From CBDDKZ01 sp965230415 (GTDB lineage Bacteria; Bacteroidota; Bacteroidia; Cytophagales; JAAEPT01), in NCBI GenBank assembly GCA_965230415.1, contig CBDDKZ010000005.1, positions 310,001 to 374,000 of the forward strand: a stretch of 64,000 nucleotides of DNA, read 5' to 3'. Of the stretch, positions 30,501 through 38,047 are shown one piece after another. A program made the position numbers and the translations under genes. The notes under the pieces are model-generated. The model had not been told where the DNA came from. It searched no databases and was given only the letters and a program-made list of their open reading frames with translations. Position 1 is the first letter of the stretch. Each line of letters begins with the position of its first letter.

Positions 30501-32088
30501 GCACTTCACCACTTTTTATTCCTGCCTCTTCAATTTGCACTGGAAAGTTTGCCATGGTATTCATTACTTCACCACCAAGAACGATACTCCCATTAGGACC
30601 TAGTGAAATTTTTTCACCTTCGGTTTTCAATATTAAATGCTCAAACTCCAGTGAAAGCAAAGGTTCCCCGTCATGGCGATCGTTATTTTTCTTATCGCCT
30701 CCCTTAAGGTTCGGGTCTAATTTCATCTGGCCGTAGAGAACTGCTTTCGGTTTGAACTGCTTCCCATTTTGAGTTAGATCTAAGTCCACATAAGTCCCGC
30801 CTCGAAGCCTGACCTCTGCCGCGTTAAAAACAGCAAAGTCAATTGTATCTTCCACGTTTACCGTCAAAAAGTAAGCTGCATTTTGCGAATCACTACCTGG
30901 TGGACTTACATGAAGCTCATACCCCAACGTAGCCTCCTCAGAAGATATGGGCAATTGCAATTGTCCACCTACACGAACTGTATCTACATGATTTTGGGTA
31001 AACAGAAGTTCAACCACGTCGACCGACATTTTCCATTCCGATGCCGCACCCTCATTCAAAGGTAGTAAACCTTCGGCTCCTACCATCCCTGTTAGTCCTG
31101 TTTTATCAATAATGAGACTCTCACCATAAAATGCAATTTCTTCAGCGGGTCTATTTCTATTCTTAAAAGCTCTTGGTAACTCTACCCGGATATTCTCCAT
31201 GTAAACACCTCTCCATAAGGGCGAATCGGTTCCAAAAGGTGAAGTATAGTTGATTGGAAACTTCATATTAGTAGGATTAGTCAGGTCGCTATGGTCTAAT
31301 ATGACATTTTGTAAACTAAAGCTAAAGTCGGGCAACTCTATATGTTGAAACTTGGGGGTAACAAAGTTGATATTGACCATCCAGTTCTCCCAATCTTCAA
31401 CCTCGGTGCTAAATGTACCGACTACTGAATCGCCATACATCAGGTCGCCCTTCGAATCTTCAGGAATAAATTTCGACTCGTCAAAAGTTACACGACCATT
31501 TACCAATAATTTTTTAAATCCATCGCAGTCGAATTCAACATAAGTACCATTAGTGGAACCGGAAAGTAGGCGTATTACTACAGCCGGATTCTTTCCTGAG
31601 GAAGGATCTGGTGGGTTTATGGTAAAATCTTCCGCTAGCTCTAGCTTTGCTTCACCCGTGAAACCTCCGTTTTTTGTGAATTTAATATTTCTGCCAACAA
31701 ACACTAAATCATTATGCTCGCCGGATCCGGCATCCAAACCAACATCTAAGACAAGGTACAAAACCATATAGGCGTGTGAGGGTGTAACTACCAGGCTGTC
31801 TATTATAAGCGCGTAATCGGTATTTCCATTTGGAGGGGCAATGCACACTCCTTTCTCAAAATCAAGCACTTCAACGCCATTAAGTATATCCTGAAATTGA
31901 TCCAACTGAATTGACTCGAGCACTTTACTTTTAAGTTCACGTGCCCGACTAACATAATCACCTAACTGTTTGTCAGGACTTTCATGGTTTTGCCTCCATT
32001 GAAATTCCTTGATTTTAGCCGCATTTCCGAAGCTATAAAACAGCACACACACTAAAACTAGCGCTATGCAATAAAAATTTTTGATCAT
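27538..32088 (-). CDS. Large secreted beta-rich protein of unknown function, first gene of the giant-protein operon
   Basis: The 1516-aa protein has a signal peptide at residues 1-23 (ends FYSFGNA). Most of it alternates beta strands and turns, with long stretches of amphipathic strands (~200-1000). I recognise no catalytic motif. Around residues 1063-1185 lies an Ig-like region resembling Big_5/SbsA Ig domains: LPSDSVTGVNVYSKMVMKL, then TFIPNEVLESNKNYSL, then VHFSTAE. Cysteines are scattered (for example HCLDCADK), consistent with an exported protein. There is no T9SS sorting domain at the C-terminus. As the promoter-proximal gene it heads a unit that also encodes an Fn3 protein, a giant adhesin, an outer-membrane barrel and a toxin-tipped TANFOR protein. 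A periplasmic or surface scaffold is possible, but no function can be assigned from sequence alone. Confidence 0.9.
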   Translation of the reverse strand: MIKNFYCIALVLVCVLFYSFGNAAKIKEFQWRQNHESPDKQLGDYVSRARELKSKVLESIQLDQFQDILNGVEVLDFEKGVCIAPPNGNTDYALIIDSLVVTPSHAYMVLYLVLDVGLDAGSGEHNDLVFVGRNIKFTKNGGFTGEAKLELAEDFTINPPDPSSGKNPAVVIRLLSGSTNGTYVEFDCDGFKKLLVNGRVTFDESKFIPEDSKGDLMYGDSVVGTFSTEVEDWENWMVNINFVTPKFQHIELPDFSFSLQNVILDHSDLTNPTNMKFPINYTSPFGTDSPLWRGVYMENIRVELPRAFKNRNRPAEEIAFYGESLIIDKTGLTGMVGAEGLLPLNEGAASEWKMSVDVVELLFTQNHVDTVRVGGQLQLPISSEEATLGYELHVSPPGSDSQNAAYFLTVNVEDTIDFAVFNAAEVRLRGGTYVDLDLTQNGKQFKPKAVLYGQMKLDPNLKGGDKKNNDRHDGEPLLSLEFEHLILKTEGEKISLGPNGSIVLGGEVMNTMANFPVQIEEAGIKSGEVPSKKGLYLELTVNLGGDKSAFGGSAGLTVWGEKSAVTQNWEYDRTELNSINISASTKTLEIEGELIFYRNDPTYGDGFDGQLEAKIKVKDKVIVSMQSNAVFGTASASSNAPEVYRYWFVDGAVQFSTAIPVFTGVGINGFSGGAYKHMSIVAPADSFKPEGDIGKTTSGIRYRPNYEVSLGIKAGIGIISTANEAMFSGDLNFEISFSNGGGINQVAFYGKAKMLEIPGSMNLEKLKEIAEKVDDIQGEANSGGNTEIPENKGDGAPIIVNWRTVYDVPNKTLSGNLGFAMNIVNAINAHGRIDIFFSPDDWYVYVGKPLDEHMVQVDLYGILELKSYFVTGSKLPNPKIAEIPADVRGKANTFIDQSMLGEGGGIAFGSRFDLDLSVKGRKMKACNAQPAAGVRIQSGFDVLLMRSEEEVKCKDLSAPRGFNNWYASGQAYAKIALYVGIDYSCALGKGTFKLAEAGAKVILAAQLPNPSWFTGHASVYVDILGGLVKGDAEFNVEFGDKCLMEDANDIVNIEIIDRLLPSDSVTGVNVYSKMVMKLRTANEKIFEMLNSNGETESVKIQIIPEEHLQLHCLDCADKSVVPGKYEWNKSMTQLTFIPNEVLESNKNYSLLGQAELHKKSGNNWIKMEGSDGSEYDFLEVHFSTAEEGYTMPVSNIEYSYPLPDMNNFYPEESKKGYIKRMVKPGKPLVEMPNYEFAVKYYSGQEAIYVSKDVQVHPDGEYLFEYPIPSILLEKGKRYTFKIVKTFVGHNQSQDEPATGQTTVGQAGGIGDKPDIVVVNFDFSVSNYRTFAEKFASFSEIGAEVQPGGIIKQSFNTLEFASNAAEAVSPEEVYGYKVENVETCDALIRPVRKSLPETFTMAVSAFYQLATVQEILLGEDREFALPPYNAIELNKSLNGAAITYTIPQAITKDISTVRNATDDPSSSVFNEFPAFRAGNYEYWLYYYLPGKSSPNSFVIASFELEEDIELDPNKVVL

Positions 32089-32118
32089 ACCAACTATTAT
32101 GTCGTAAGAAACTAATTA

Positions 32119-32126
32119 CAAATATA
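32119..32126 (-). promoter_or_regulatory. Candidate -7 element for the giant-protein operon
   Basis: On the minus strand the sequence reads TATATTTG, matching the Bacteroidota -7 consensus TAnnTTTG. It lies 31 bp upstream of the ATG at 32088. No TTG at the usual -33 spacing is visible, so this is a weak call. Confidence 0.3.
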
Positions 32127-32228
32127 TGTATCTATATTAATTATTCTTAAGAATGCGCAATGTGACGTCAAAAAATATTTTTTTCTGTAACCCCTATTTA
32201 AACACTGTATATGAGCATTTTAAAAAAT

Positions 32229-32831
32229 CTAATCTTCAATTTTTCTGATCACTTTTCCGGGGACTCCTACGACCAAAGAATAATCTGGCAATGGCTGAGT
32301 GATCACGGCACCGGCACCGACCACGCACCACTTCCCAATTTCAATATTAGGTATTACAGTAGCGCCTGCTCCAATGTGTGTGCCTTCACCAACTTTCACC
32401 TTATCACAAAGGGTTACACCAGGTGATATATGTGCAAAATCTTCGACCACACAATCGTGTTCCACTATCGCACCAGAATTTATGATGCAATGCTTTCCTA
32501 TACGCGCACCAGACTGAAGTACAGCTTGATGAAATACAACAGAGCCCTCTGCAACGTGCGCATAATTAGATATTGTAGCACTTGGATGAGCAACCTGTCC
32601 AAATTTATGAACTGCACGCTTAGAAATATTACTTCTGGTTTGATTATCCCCAATAGTGATAATCAATGGAATTTCTGCTTCATAACTCTCGTCATATACA
32701 CCTAAAACATCAAAACCATTTAATGAAACAAGGTCCGAATTATCATCAAATATTCCATGAATATCTATACCTTGTTCTGCCAGACAATCTATTACTACTT
32801 TGGCATGTCCCCCAGCTCCATACAACAACAT
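32229..32831 (-). CDS. PglD/NeuD-family sugar O- or N-acetyltransferase
   Basis: The 200-aa protein begins with a small nucleotide-binding-like half (LLYGAGGHAKVVID at residues 2-15) and continues as a left-handed beta helix of hexapeptide repeats (~85-190: ISNYAHVAEGSVVF, IGKHCIINSGAIVEHDC, VGEGTHIGAGATVIP). This is the PglD/NeuD architecture. The His in IVEHDC is the expected catalytic base and GAGAVI lies near the acetyl-CoA site. Family members acetylate UDP-linked aminosugars or sialic acids for glycans or protein glycosylation. It stands alone here, divergent from ispE, with no surface-polysaccharide genes beside it, so the substrate cannot be told. The length is typical and the protein looks intact. 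Confidence 0.9.
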   Translation of the reverse strand: MLLYGAGGHAKVVIDCLAEQGIDIHGIFDDNSDLVSLNGFDVLGVYDESYEAEIPLIITIGDNQTRSNISKRAVHKFGQVAHPSATISNYAHVAEGSVVFHQAVLQSGARIGKHCIINSGAIVEHDCVVEDFAHISPGVTLCDKVKVGEGTHIGAGATVIPNIEIGKWCVVGAGAVITQPLPDYSLVVGVPGKVIRKIED

Positions 32832-32882
32832 ATCAACTCCTTTATTAAATAAAATTTCTAATTCTACGCTCTTAGCTCAACG

Positions 32883-32890
32883 TATTTTTG
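32883..32890 (+). promoter_or_regulatory. Candidate -7 element for ispE
   Basis: TATTTTTG matches TAnnTTTG and ends 15 bp before the ispE ATG at 32906, implying a very short leader. No clear -33 element is visible. The element overlaps a TTG (32888) that could otherwise be read as a start, which favours the ATG. Confidence 0.3.
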
Positions 32891-32905
32891 GCTAAGTTTG
32901 TTACT

Positions 32906-33745
32906 ATGGTAGTTTTTCCAAATGCTAAAATAAATTTTGGACTCCGAATAATCAACCGAAGAGCTGACGGATTCCATAATATTGAATCCATTTTTATACC
33001 GGTGGCATGGAATGATATATTAGAAGTGGTTCCAAATGACCTCGGACATAATACATTCGTAAGTTCGGGATTAACTATACCCGGAGCGTCTAAAGACAAC
33101 TTGTGTTTAAAAGCGCACGAGCTTATTAGTGAGGATTATGACATACCTTTTGTGAATATACATTTACACAAACAAATTCCTATTGGTGCCGGATTGGGCG
33201 GAGGCTCAGCAGATGGTGCTTTCATGCTGAAAACCATTAATGAGCTTTTTGAACTAAAAATCAACATCAGAAGCTTAGAATTATATGCTGGGCAGTTAGG
33301 CAGCGATTGTCCTTTTTTTATCAAAAACACGCCCTGTTATGTTACCGAAACGGGCACTAAACTTGAGCCTTTAGACTTTAATCTGGACAATTACCACCTT
33401 TTAATAATTAACCCCGGCATTCACATCTCGACCAAAGAAGCCTACTCAGGTGTAAGCCCCTATATACCAGACTCCAGTTTAAAGGTGGATTGCAAACATA
33501 CCTCATCATGGAATGAATCCATTAAAAACGATTTTGAAGCACACATTTTAAAGAACTATCCTTTAATCGAACAATTAAAATCTGAGTTAGTCCATCAAGG
33601 TGCTTTTTACGTATCAATGACAGGTTCAGGTTCTTCGATATACGCCCTGTTCGAATCTGACGAACAAATTTCGAATTTCTTTCATCCAAATTATGAATAC
33701 CAAATTATTCCCCAAAAAAGAGCTATATCCGATCTATCTCATTAA
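32906..33745 (+). CDS. ispE: 4-diphosphocytidyl-2-C-methyl-D-erythritol kinase
   Basis: The 279-aa GHMP-family kinase phosphorylates CDP-ME in the MEP pathway of isoprenoid precursor synthesis, in the cytosol. The N-terminus VVFPNAKINFGLRI carries the conserved PAK(I/L)N motif with the substrate-binding Lys. The GHMP ATP loop is PIGAGLGGGSADGA at about residues 92-105, and the C-terminal glycine motif is MTGSGSSIYALF. The ATG at 32906 is chosen because IspE proteins usually begin only a few residues before PNAKIN; a TTG six codons upstream falls in a candidate -7 element. Its 3' end overlaps the next gene by 53 bp, so the two are probably co-transcribed. Length is normal for the family. Confidence 0.96.
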   Translation: MVVFPNAKINFGLRIINRRADGFHNIESIFIPVAWNDILEVVPNDLGHNTFVSSGLTIPGASKDNLCLKAHELISEDYDIPFVNIHLHKQIPIGAGLGGGSADGAFMLKTINELFELKINIRSLELYAGQLGSDCPFFIKNTPCYVTETGTKLEPLDFNLDNYHLLIINPGIHISTKEAYSGVSPYIPDSSLKVDCKHTSSWNESIKNDFEAHILKNYPLIEQLKSELVHQGAFYVSMTGSGSSIYALFESDEQISNFFHPNYEYQIIPQKRAISDLSH

Positions 33746-34361
33746 GTTTTTAATTCTCTTCTTAATAACGGGATGTGCCCAACACAAACCTAAAGAAGTT
33801 AAAGTATTACTCCTGCCCTTCAAAGGCATCAAAACTATTGAGGTGCGGACAGCTAAAAAATCGATTGAAGAGAATTATCAGTTTAGCGTTTATACATCCG
33901 CTTCAGTTGATTTACCGCAAAACGCTTTTATTAATGTTAAATCTCCAAGATATCGGGCAGACTCTTTATTAGTGTATCTGAAAAACATAAAACCCGATAG
34001 TATTGATTATATTTTGGGCTTGACTACAAGTGATATCTCTTTTACAAAATACAGTAATTACCTCCTAAAAACAGTTAAGGAACCTCATTGGAAATACCAG
34101 GATTGGGGAATTATGGGGCTGGGTTACCGCCCTGGCAGTGCCTGTATCGTATCTACATATCGCATCGGCAGAAAAGTGAACTCTTCCAAAATGCTTGAAA
34201 GGCTCAGCAAAATAGTCACGCATGAACTAGGACACAACCTGGGATTGGAACACTGTCAAAATAATAAAAATTGCTGTATGAAAGATGCTGCAGAAGCTGT
34301 AACGACTATAGATGGAGTACGAAATAAATTGTGTACTTCATGCCTAAAGGAAATAGAATAA
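33693..34361 (+). CDS. Archaemetzincin-type zinc metalloprotease, lipoprotein
   Basis: The 222-aa protein has a short membrane-directed N-terminus ending in a lipobox (LITGC, Cys about residue 28), so it is probably anchored in the cell envelope. The catalytic motif THELGHNLGLEHC starts near residue 176 (zinc ligands H177, H181 and the later His). It is followed by C-C-M and, exactly 17 residues after that Met, by CTSC. This fits the archaemetzincin signature of HExxHxxGx3C, a CxM and Mx17CxxC. The spacing between the HC and the CxM cysteine is five residues rather than the four I remember for the family. Substrates are unknown. The start overlaps ispE by 53 bp, and no other start preserves the lipoprotein signal. 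Confidence 0.9.
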   Translation: MNTKLFPKKELYPIYLIKFLILFLITGCAQHKPKEVKVLLLPFKGIKTIEVRTAKKSIEENYQFSVYTSASVDLPQNAFINVKSPRYRADSLLVYLKNIKPDSIDYILGLTTSDISFTKYSNYLLKTVKEPHWKYQDWGIMGLGYRPGSACIVSTYRIGRKVNSSKMLERLSKIVTHELGHNLGLEHCQNNKNCCMKDAAEAVTTIDGVRNKLCTSCLKEIE

Positions 34362-34457
34362 TGGCACTTAAGATAAAGACCCGGATCAGAAAAAAAAGCT
34401 AATTCCAAACCCTATTCTCAAAAATCAGTATACTAATGGGGACATAATCTGATTGAA

Positions 34458-34958
34458 ATGAATATTCGTTATTACTTACTAATCTGTACTTCCATTTTTT
34501 CGCTTTTATTAATTACCAATTGTTCTAGTGAAGAAGAAAAGCTAGATGTAAGTAGTTTTATAAATACACCGTTTACGTTATCGGTTCCCGGTAGTGATGA
34601 ATGGGCGACAGAAGAGAACATAATTCCCAATGAGAGCAACCCTGGCGAAACAGATACTATACAAACATTTTCCTTCAAAAACTCTACTATTCAAGCTAAA
34701 AACCATGTTACGGTAGACGCCAAACTTAATGACAAAGAAATATTGTTAGCTAACAATATTTCGATTGGCATGTCGCGACAAGAATTCGAAAACAAGTTTG
34801 ACGATTTACATGACAACAAAGATGACCCATACATCAAACTCACTGACGACGAAGTAATAATGGGATGCTGCATGAAAGACAATTTTGAAACCGGCCTTTG
34901 GCACTTTCAGTTTAAGGACGAACTTTTAAGTAGTGTGGTTTATGAAAAGAACGAATAA
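34458..34958 (+). CDS. Small hypothetical lipoprotein
   Basis: The 166-aa protein has a signal peptide ending in a clear lipobox (LLLITNC, modified Cys22), followed by SSEEEK; acidic and serine residues after the Cys often mark export to the outer leaflet in Bacteroidota. The mature domain is ~140 aa of mixed alpha/beta. A segment GMSRQEFENKFDDLHD resembles the helix of small BamE/SmpA-like lipoproteins (GMs-x-x-Ev), but this is a weak likeness. Two Cys sit in MGCCMKD. It follows the archaemetzincin gene by 96 bp. The function is unknown. Confidence 0.8.
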   Translation: MNIRYYLLICTSIFSLLLITNCSSEEEKLDVSSFINTPFTLSVPGSDEWATEENIIPNESNPGETDTIQTFSFKNSTIQAKNHVTVDAKLNDKEILLANNISIGMSRQEFENKFDDLHDNKDDPYIKLTDDEVIMGCCMKDNFETGLWHFQFKDELLSSVVYEKNE

Positions 34959-34974
34959 GTCAGACTGACTTATT
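34954..34974 (+). terminator. Inverted repeat after the lipoprotein gene
   Basis: AATAAGTCAG and CTGACTTATT form a perfect 10-bp inverted repeat around one base; as a hairpin, 8 bp with a 5-nt loop. It begins at the stop codon and is followed by ATTCTTTTG, a poor U-tract, so it is a weak terminator or RNA-stabilising hairpin. Confidence 0.45.
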
Positions 34975-35110
34975 ATTCTTTTGTTGTTTACTCCTCTAAC
35001 AAAGAGAGCGCATCTAATTCAATCCGATTACAAGAACAACAAATCTCACGCTGACATCAATAATTTTTACCACCAACTAACGTAGCTCTTCCATTTACGT
35101 TATATATGTT

Positions 35111-35809
35111 GTGAAACCATTACTAACTACCTTTTTATTCATTCTATGGGGCATCTATTCCTATGCACAAATCACTGATTCCTTATCGGTTGATAGTACT
35201 ACTAAAGTTAAGGAAAGTAAATTTATGTTTTCTTTCGATTCACGAAATTCCTTTGTAAGAAAGGATCGTGCAAAAATTTTTGGTTTCAAATTAGGTAAGG
35301 AGGTAATAGGAAAGCATAGATGGGGAATAGGTTTTTATTCGCTGGCGGATAGAGACTCATTACATCGAAAAATAATAGTACACAAAGGCAGGCCCGAGGA
35401 ATACAGGACGCGCGGATTATTAAAATTTAGTTACATCGCTTTTTTCTACGATCGAATTATATTCAGCAATAAGAGGTGGGAATTTTCCAGTCCCTGGCAA
35501 TTTGGTATCGGGGGTTCACAAGTACATTATATCAGTCGTAAAGACAGCAGCATCCAGGCTCAGGATACAGGAAGTATGTTCCTTATAGAACCTACACTAA
35601 GCGGGCAATACAAACCACTATACTGGTTGGGATTAGGCATTGGAGTAGGGTACCGTGTGGCTTTTATTGATAGGAATGTGCTTAACGAAGACTTCAATTC
35701 CCCTATCTATGCCCTAAGGGTAAAGGTATTTCTGGGAGAAATCTATCGAAAGACAAAAAACTCCATCAAAACACGCAGGGCGGAGAAGAAGTCCCGATCA
35801 TCTACCTGA
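35111..35809 (+). CDS. Exported protein, probable outer-membrane beta-barrel
   Basis: The 232-aa protein begins at a GTG; no in-frame ATG precedes the signal peptide MKPLLTTFLFILWGIYSYAQ (residues 1-20), which supports this start. The mature part shows alternating strands with Gly and aromatic residues (WGIGFYSLAD, WQFGIGGSQVHYIS, WLGLGIGVGYRVAFID), typical of small outer-membrane barrels. The C-terminus is basic (KTRRAEKKSR) and not a canonical barrel end. Its last 8 bp overlap the convergent SulP gene, so the two genes share their 3' ends and leave no room for a terminator between them. The function is unknown. Confidence 0.8.
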   Translation: MKPLLTTFLFILWGIYSYAQITDSLSVDSTTKVKESKFMFSFDSRNSFVRKDRAKIFGFKLGKEVIGKHRWGIGFYSLADRDSLHRKIIVHKGRPEEYRTRGLLKFSYIAFFYDRIIFSNKRWEFSSPWQFGIGGSQVHYISRKDSSIQAQDTGSMFLIEPTLSGQYKPLYWLGLGIGVGYRVAFIDRNVLNEDFNSPIYALRVKVFLGEIYRKTKNSIKTRRAEKKSRSST

Positions 35810-37799
35810 AAATTGCCACCGTTCCTTCTCGTACATCAGCTCCGTCATTGTTAAGGTCTATTTTGTAATTATAAGTATCATTGGGAAGCATACGCCCCTC
35901 ATAGACACCCTCCCAAGGATCGGTATAGCCTACCTGATCATAAATGACACGCCCTTCACGCGTAAAGATCTGGATATGTGCATCCGGGTATTTATCAATA
36001 TTTCTAAGCTGCCATTCATCATTGATTCCGTCGCCATTAGGAGTATATGCCGAAGGGATATAGAGTTGGTCATCCGCTTCAAACTTGTTATCCATATGAC
36101 CGGGTTCATTCAACCACATAATACACTCTTCTACAGAGGAGAACACATGTTTCTCATCTACCAGATTTGGAATAACTCCTATCCCCTTCATAAGCTTTGC
36201 ATCGTCGTCGCTCAATTCAGAAACGCATACGTTGATGCCCCGATCCCGAAGACGCATACACGCTTCTTCTAAGGTATACAAACCCGATTGATCCATATAA
36301 GGCACCCCACTAAAATTAAGTATTACGGCTTTTACATTTGGTAATTCATCAACACTGTCCTGAAATCGCGAAGCAAATCCAAAGAACATCGGCCCACGCA
36401 AATTGTAGACATATACTTGCTTCCTAAACGCATCGGCATCTGTAAAATTTGCGATGAGCTGATCGACCAAACGTGCCACTTTTGTGTCTTTTGAATCTCT
36501 TTCTACCACGTCTGACATTTGTTTCATAAATATTAAAGCTGCCATAACCAATCCAATGCCTACGGCAGGTAATAAATCCCAAAATACTGTCAATAAAAAA
36601 ACCACAATCATCACCACATTATCTCTGTTTGGCACTTGTTTAAAATGCCTTACAGCCTGAAAATCTAATATTGATATTCCAATAGTAATAAGCACGCCAG
36701 CCAAAGCTGCTACCGGTATCATCGAAGCCATTGGTGCGAACACCGCTACGATCAAAATCAACATAATAGCATGGATAATACCAGACAATCGTGTTCTACC
36801 ACCCGAGTTAATATTTAATACGGTCGATGGCGTAGTTCCCGCTCCCGGAACACCTCCAAATATGGCAGAAATCATATTACCTACTCCCTGCCCTATTAAT
36901 TCGCGATCGCTATTGTGTTTGGTTTTAGTGAGTTTATCGGCTACAACGGCGGTAAGTAAGGCATCTATCATCCCTATTGATGACAAGTAGATTGCAGACC
37001 CGAGAATAAAAAATACCATCTCCGAATTGAAACTACCGTCCTGATGGAAAAATACGGCTCCAAAAACGCCGATAGCATCGTCAATTTTAGGATCGGGTAA
37101 TGCTCGTGGTATATTACCAATCAAATAACTATCGCTTAATCCCAGAAAATAGGACACAGTGGTTACTAAAATTATGGCTACCAACGCACTAGGTACTGCC
37201 TTCGTAATTTTCGGAAATATATAGATAATGGCTATGGTGGATGTAGCAATCAAGACACTTGTCAAATCAGCGGACGCTATGGAGTCAGGGAGATTTTGAA
37301 GTATATTAATTGATCCCTTCACCTTAATTCCCGATCCCAAAAACTTATTAATCTGACCTATTAAAATGATACCGCCGATCCCACTCATAAATCCTGAGAC
37401 TACCGGAAATGGGATGTAATGAACATACTTACCTAATTTAAGCAAACCGAAGATCACTTGAAACAAGCCTGCCAATACGAATATTATCACTGCAAATGGC
37501 AAAAAAGTAGTAGGATCGCTTGCGTCAACCTTTACACCACCTCCTTCCAAATGGGTAATAAGCGCAGCCACTGTTATTCCTGTAACAAGCGCCATAGGGC
37601 CGGTAGGGTTACTGATCAGTGTATTAGTACCTCCAAAAACAGCTGCCAAAAGCCCGAGAATAATGGCTCCGTAAAGACCATGAACAGGATCGAGACCGGC
37701 TACTGTTCCAAAGGCCAGTGCTGCCGGAAGCGCTACAATTCCTGCGTTTATTCCTCCAAATAAATCTCCTTTGATGTTACTAAAGTCTAAGATTTTCAT
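35802..37799 (-). CDS. SulP-family anion transporter with STAS and CHU_C-like C-terminal domain
   Basis: The 665-aa protein has ~12-14 hydrophobic segments over residues ~10-430 forming a SulP (SLC26-like) transport core (ISNPTGPMALVTG, GVPGAGTTPSTVLNINSGG). A STAS domain follows at ~455-565, with the nucleotide-binding-like VPYMDQSG. Such proteins move sulfate, bicarbonate or other anions across the inner membrane, with STAS in the cytosol. Unexpectedly, residues ~578-665 (YIPSAYTPNGDGINDEWQL ... YPDAHIQIFTREG ... LPNDTYNYKIDL) closely follow the gliding-motility-associated C-terminal (CHU_C) domain, normally a T9SS export signal on surface proteins. SulP ordinarily places this end in the cytosol. 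The paralogue 248 bp upstream has the same fusion. Transport specificity cannot be deduced. Confidence 0.95.
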   Translation of the reverse strand: MKILDFSNIKGDLFGGINAGIVALPAALAFGTVAGLDPVHGLYGAIILGLLAAVFGGTNTLISNPTGPMALVTGITVAALITHLEGGGVKVDASDPTTFLPFAVIIFVLAGLFQVIFGLLKLGKYVHYIPFPVVSGFMSGIGGIILIGQINKFLGSGIKVKGSINILQNLPDSIASADLTSVLIATSTIAIIYIFPKITKAVPSALVAIILVTTVSYFLGLSDSYLIGNIPRALPDPKIDDAIGVFGAVFFHQDGSFNSEMVFFILGSAIYLSSIGMIDALLTAVVADKLTKTKHNSDRELIGQGVGNMISAIFGGVPGAGTTPSTVLNINSGGRTRLSGIIHAIMLILIVAVFAPMASMIPVAALAGVLITIGISILDFQAVRHFKQVPNRDNVVMIVVFLLTVFWDLLPAVGIGLVMAALIFMKQMSDVVERDSKDTKVARLVDQLIANFTDADAFRKQVYVYNLRGPMFFGFASRFQDSVDELPNVKAVILNFSGVPYMDQSGLYTLEEACMRLRDRGINVCVSELSDDDAKLMKGIGVIPNLVDEKHVFSSVEECIMWLNEPGHMDNKFEADDQLYIPSAYTPNGDGINDEWQLRNIDKYPDAHIQIFTREGRVIYDQVGYTDPWEGVYEGRMLPNDTYNYKIDLNNDGADVREGTVAIFR

Positions 37800-37868
37800 A
37801 ACTAGTATTCGTTTATTATTGTACGAGCACCTGTGGTTTCCATGTTTGTGTAGAATATAGTAAAACCA

Positions 37869-37880
37869 GTTTGCGCAAAC
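37869..37880. promoter_or_regulatory. 12-bp perfect palindrome upstream of the first SulP gene
   Basis: GTTTGCGCAAAC lies 70-81 bp upstream of the SulP start at 37799, in the 248-bp gap between the two transporter genes. It could be an operator for a dimeric regulator. The call rests on symmetry and position only. Confidence 0.35.
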
Positions 37881-38047
37881 GGCAGTACTATATGTTTATA
37901 AATTTACATTTGACAAACATTATCAACGTAAATTTAGCGCGTAAGTTAAGAATTAATAGTGGAAGTTATCAACCTTTGTGACGAACTTAGTATTTAGGTA
38001 TTTAAATGGACAAATTGAGGGATTTATTCCACAGTTCTAATAGACTC

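Noticed and set aside
32163..32170. TGACGTCA palindrome upstream of the giant operon
   Set aside because: An 8-bp palindrome is expected by chance in a window this size and no second copy was noticed nearby.
32888..32905. TTG start for ispE six codons upstream
   Set aside because: IspE proteins begin close to PNAKIN, and the TTG overlaps a TAnnTTTG element; the ATG at 32906 is preferred.
35079..35101. AACGTA/TACGTT inverted repeat before the GTG-started exported protein
   Set aside because: A 6-bp arm with 11-bp spacing is too weak to call an operator.
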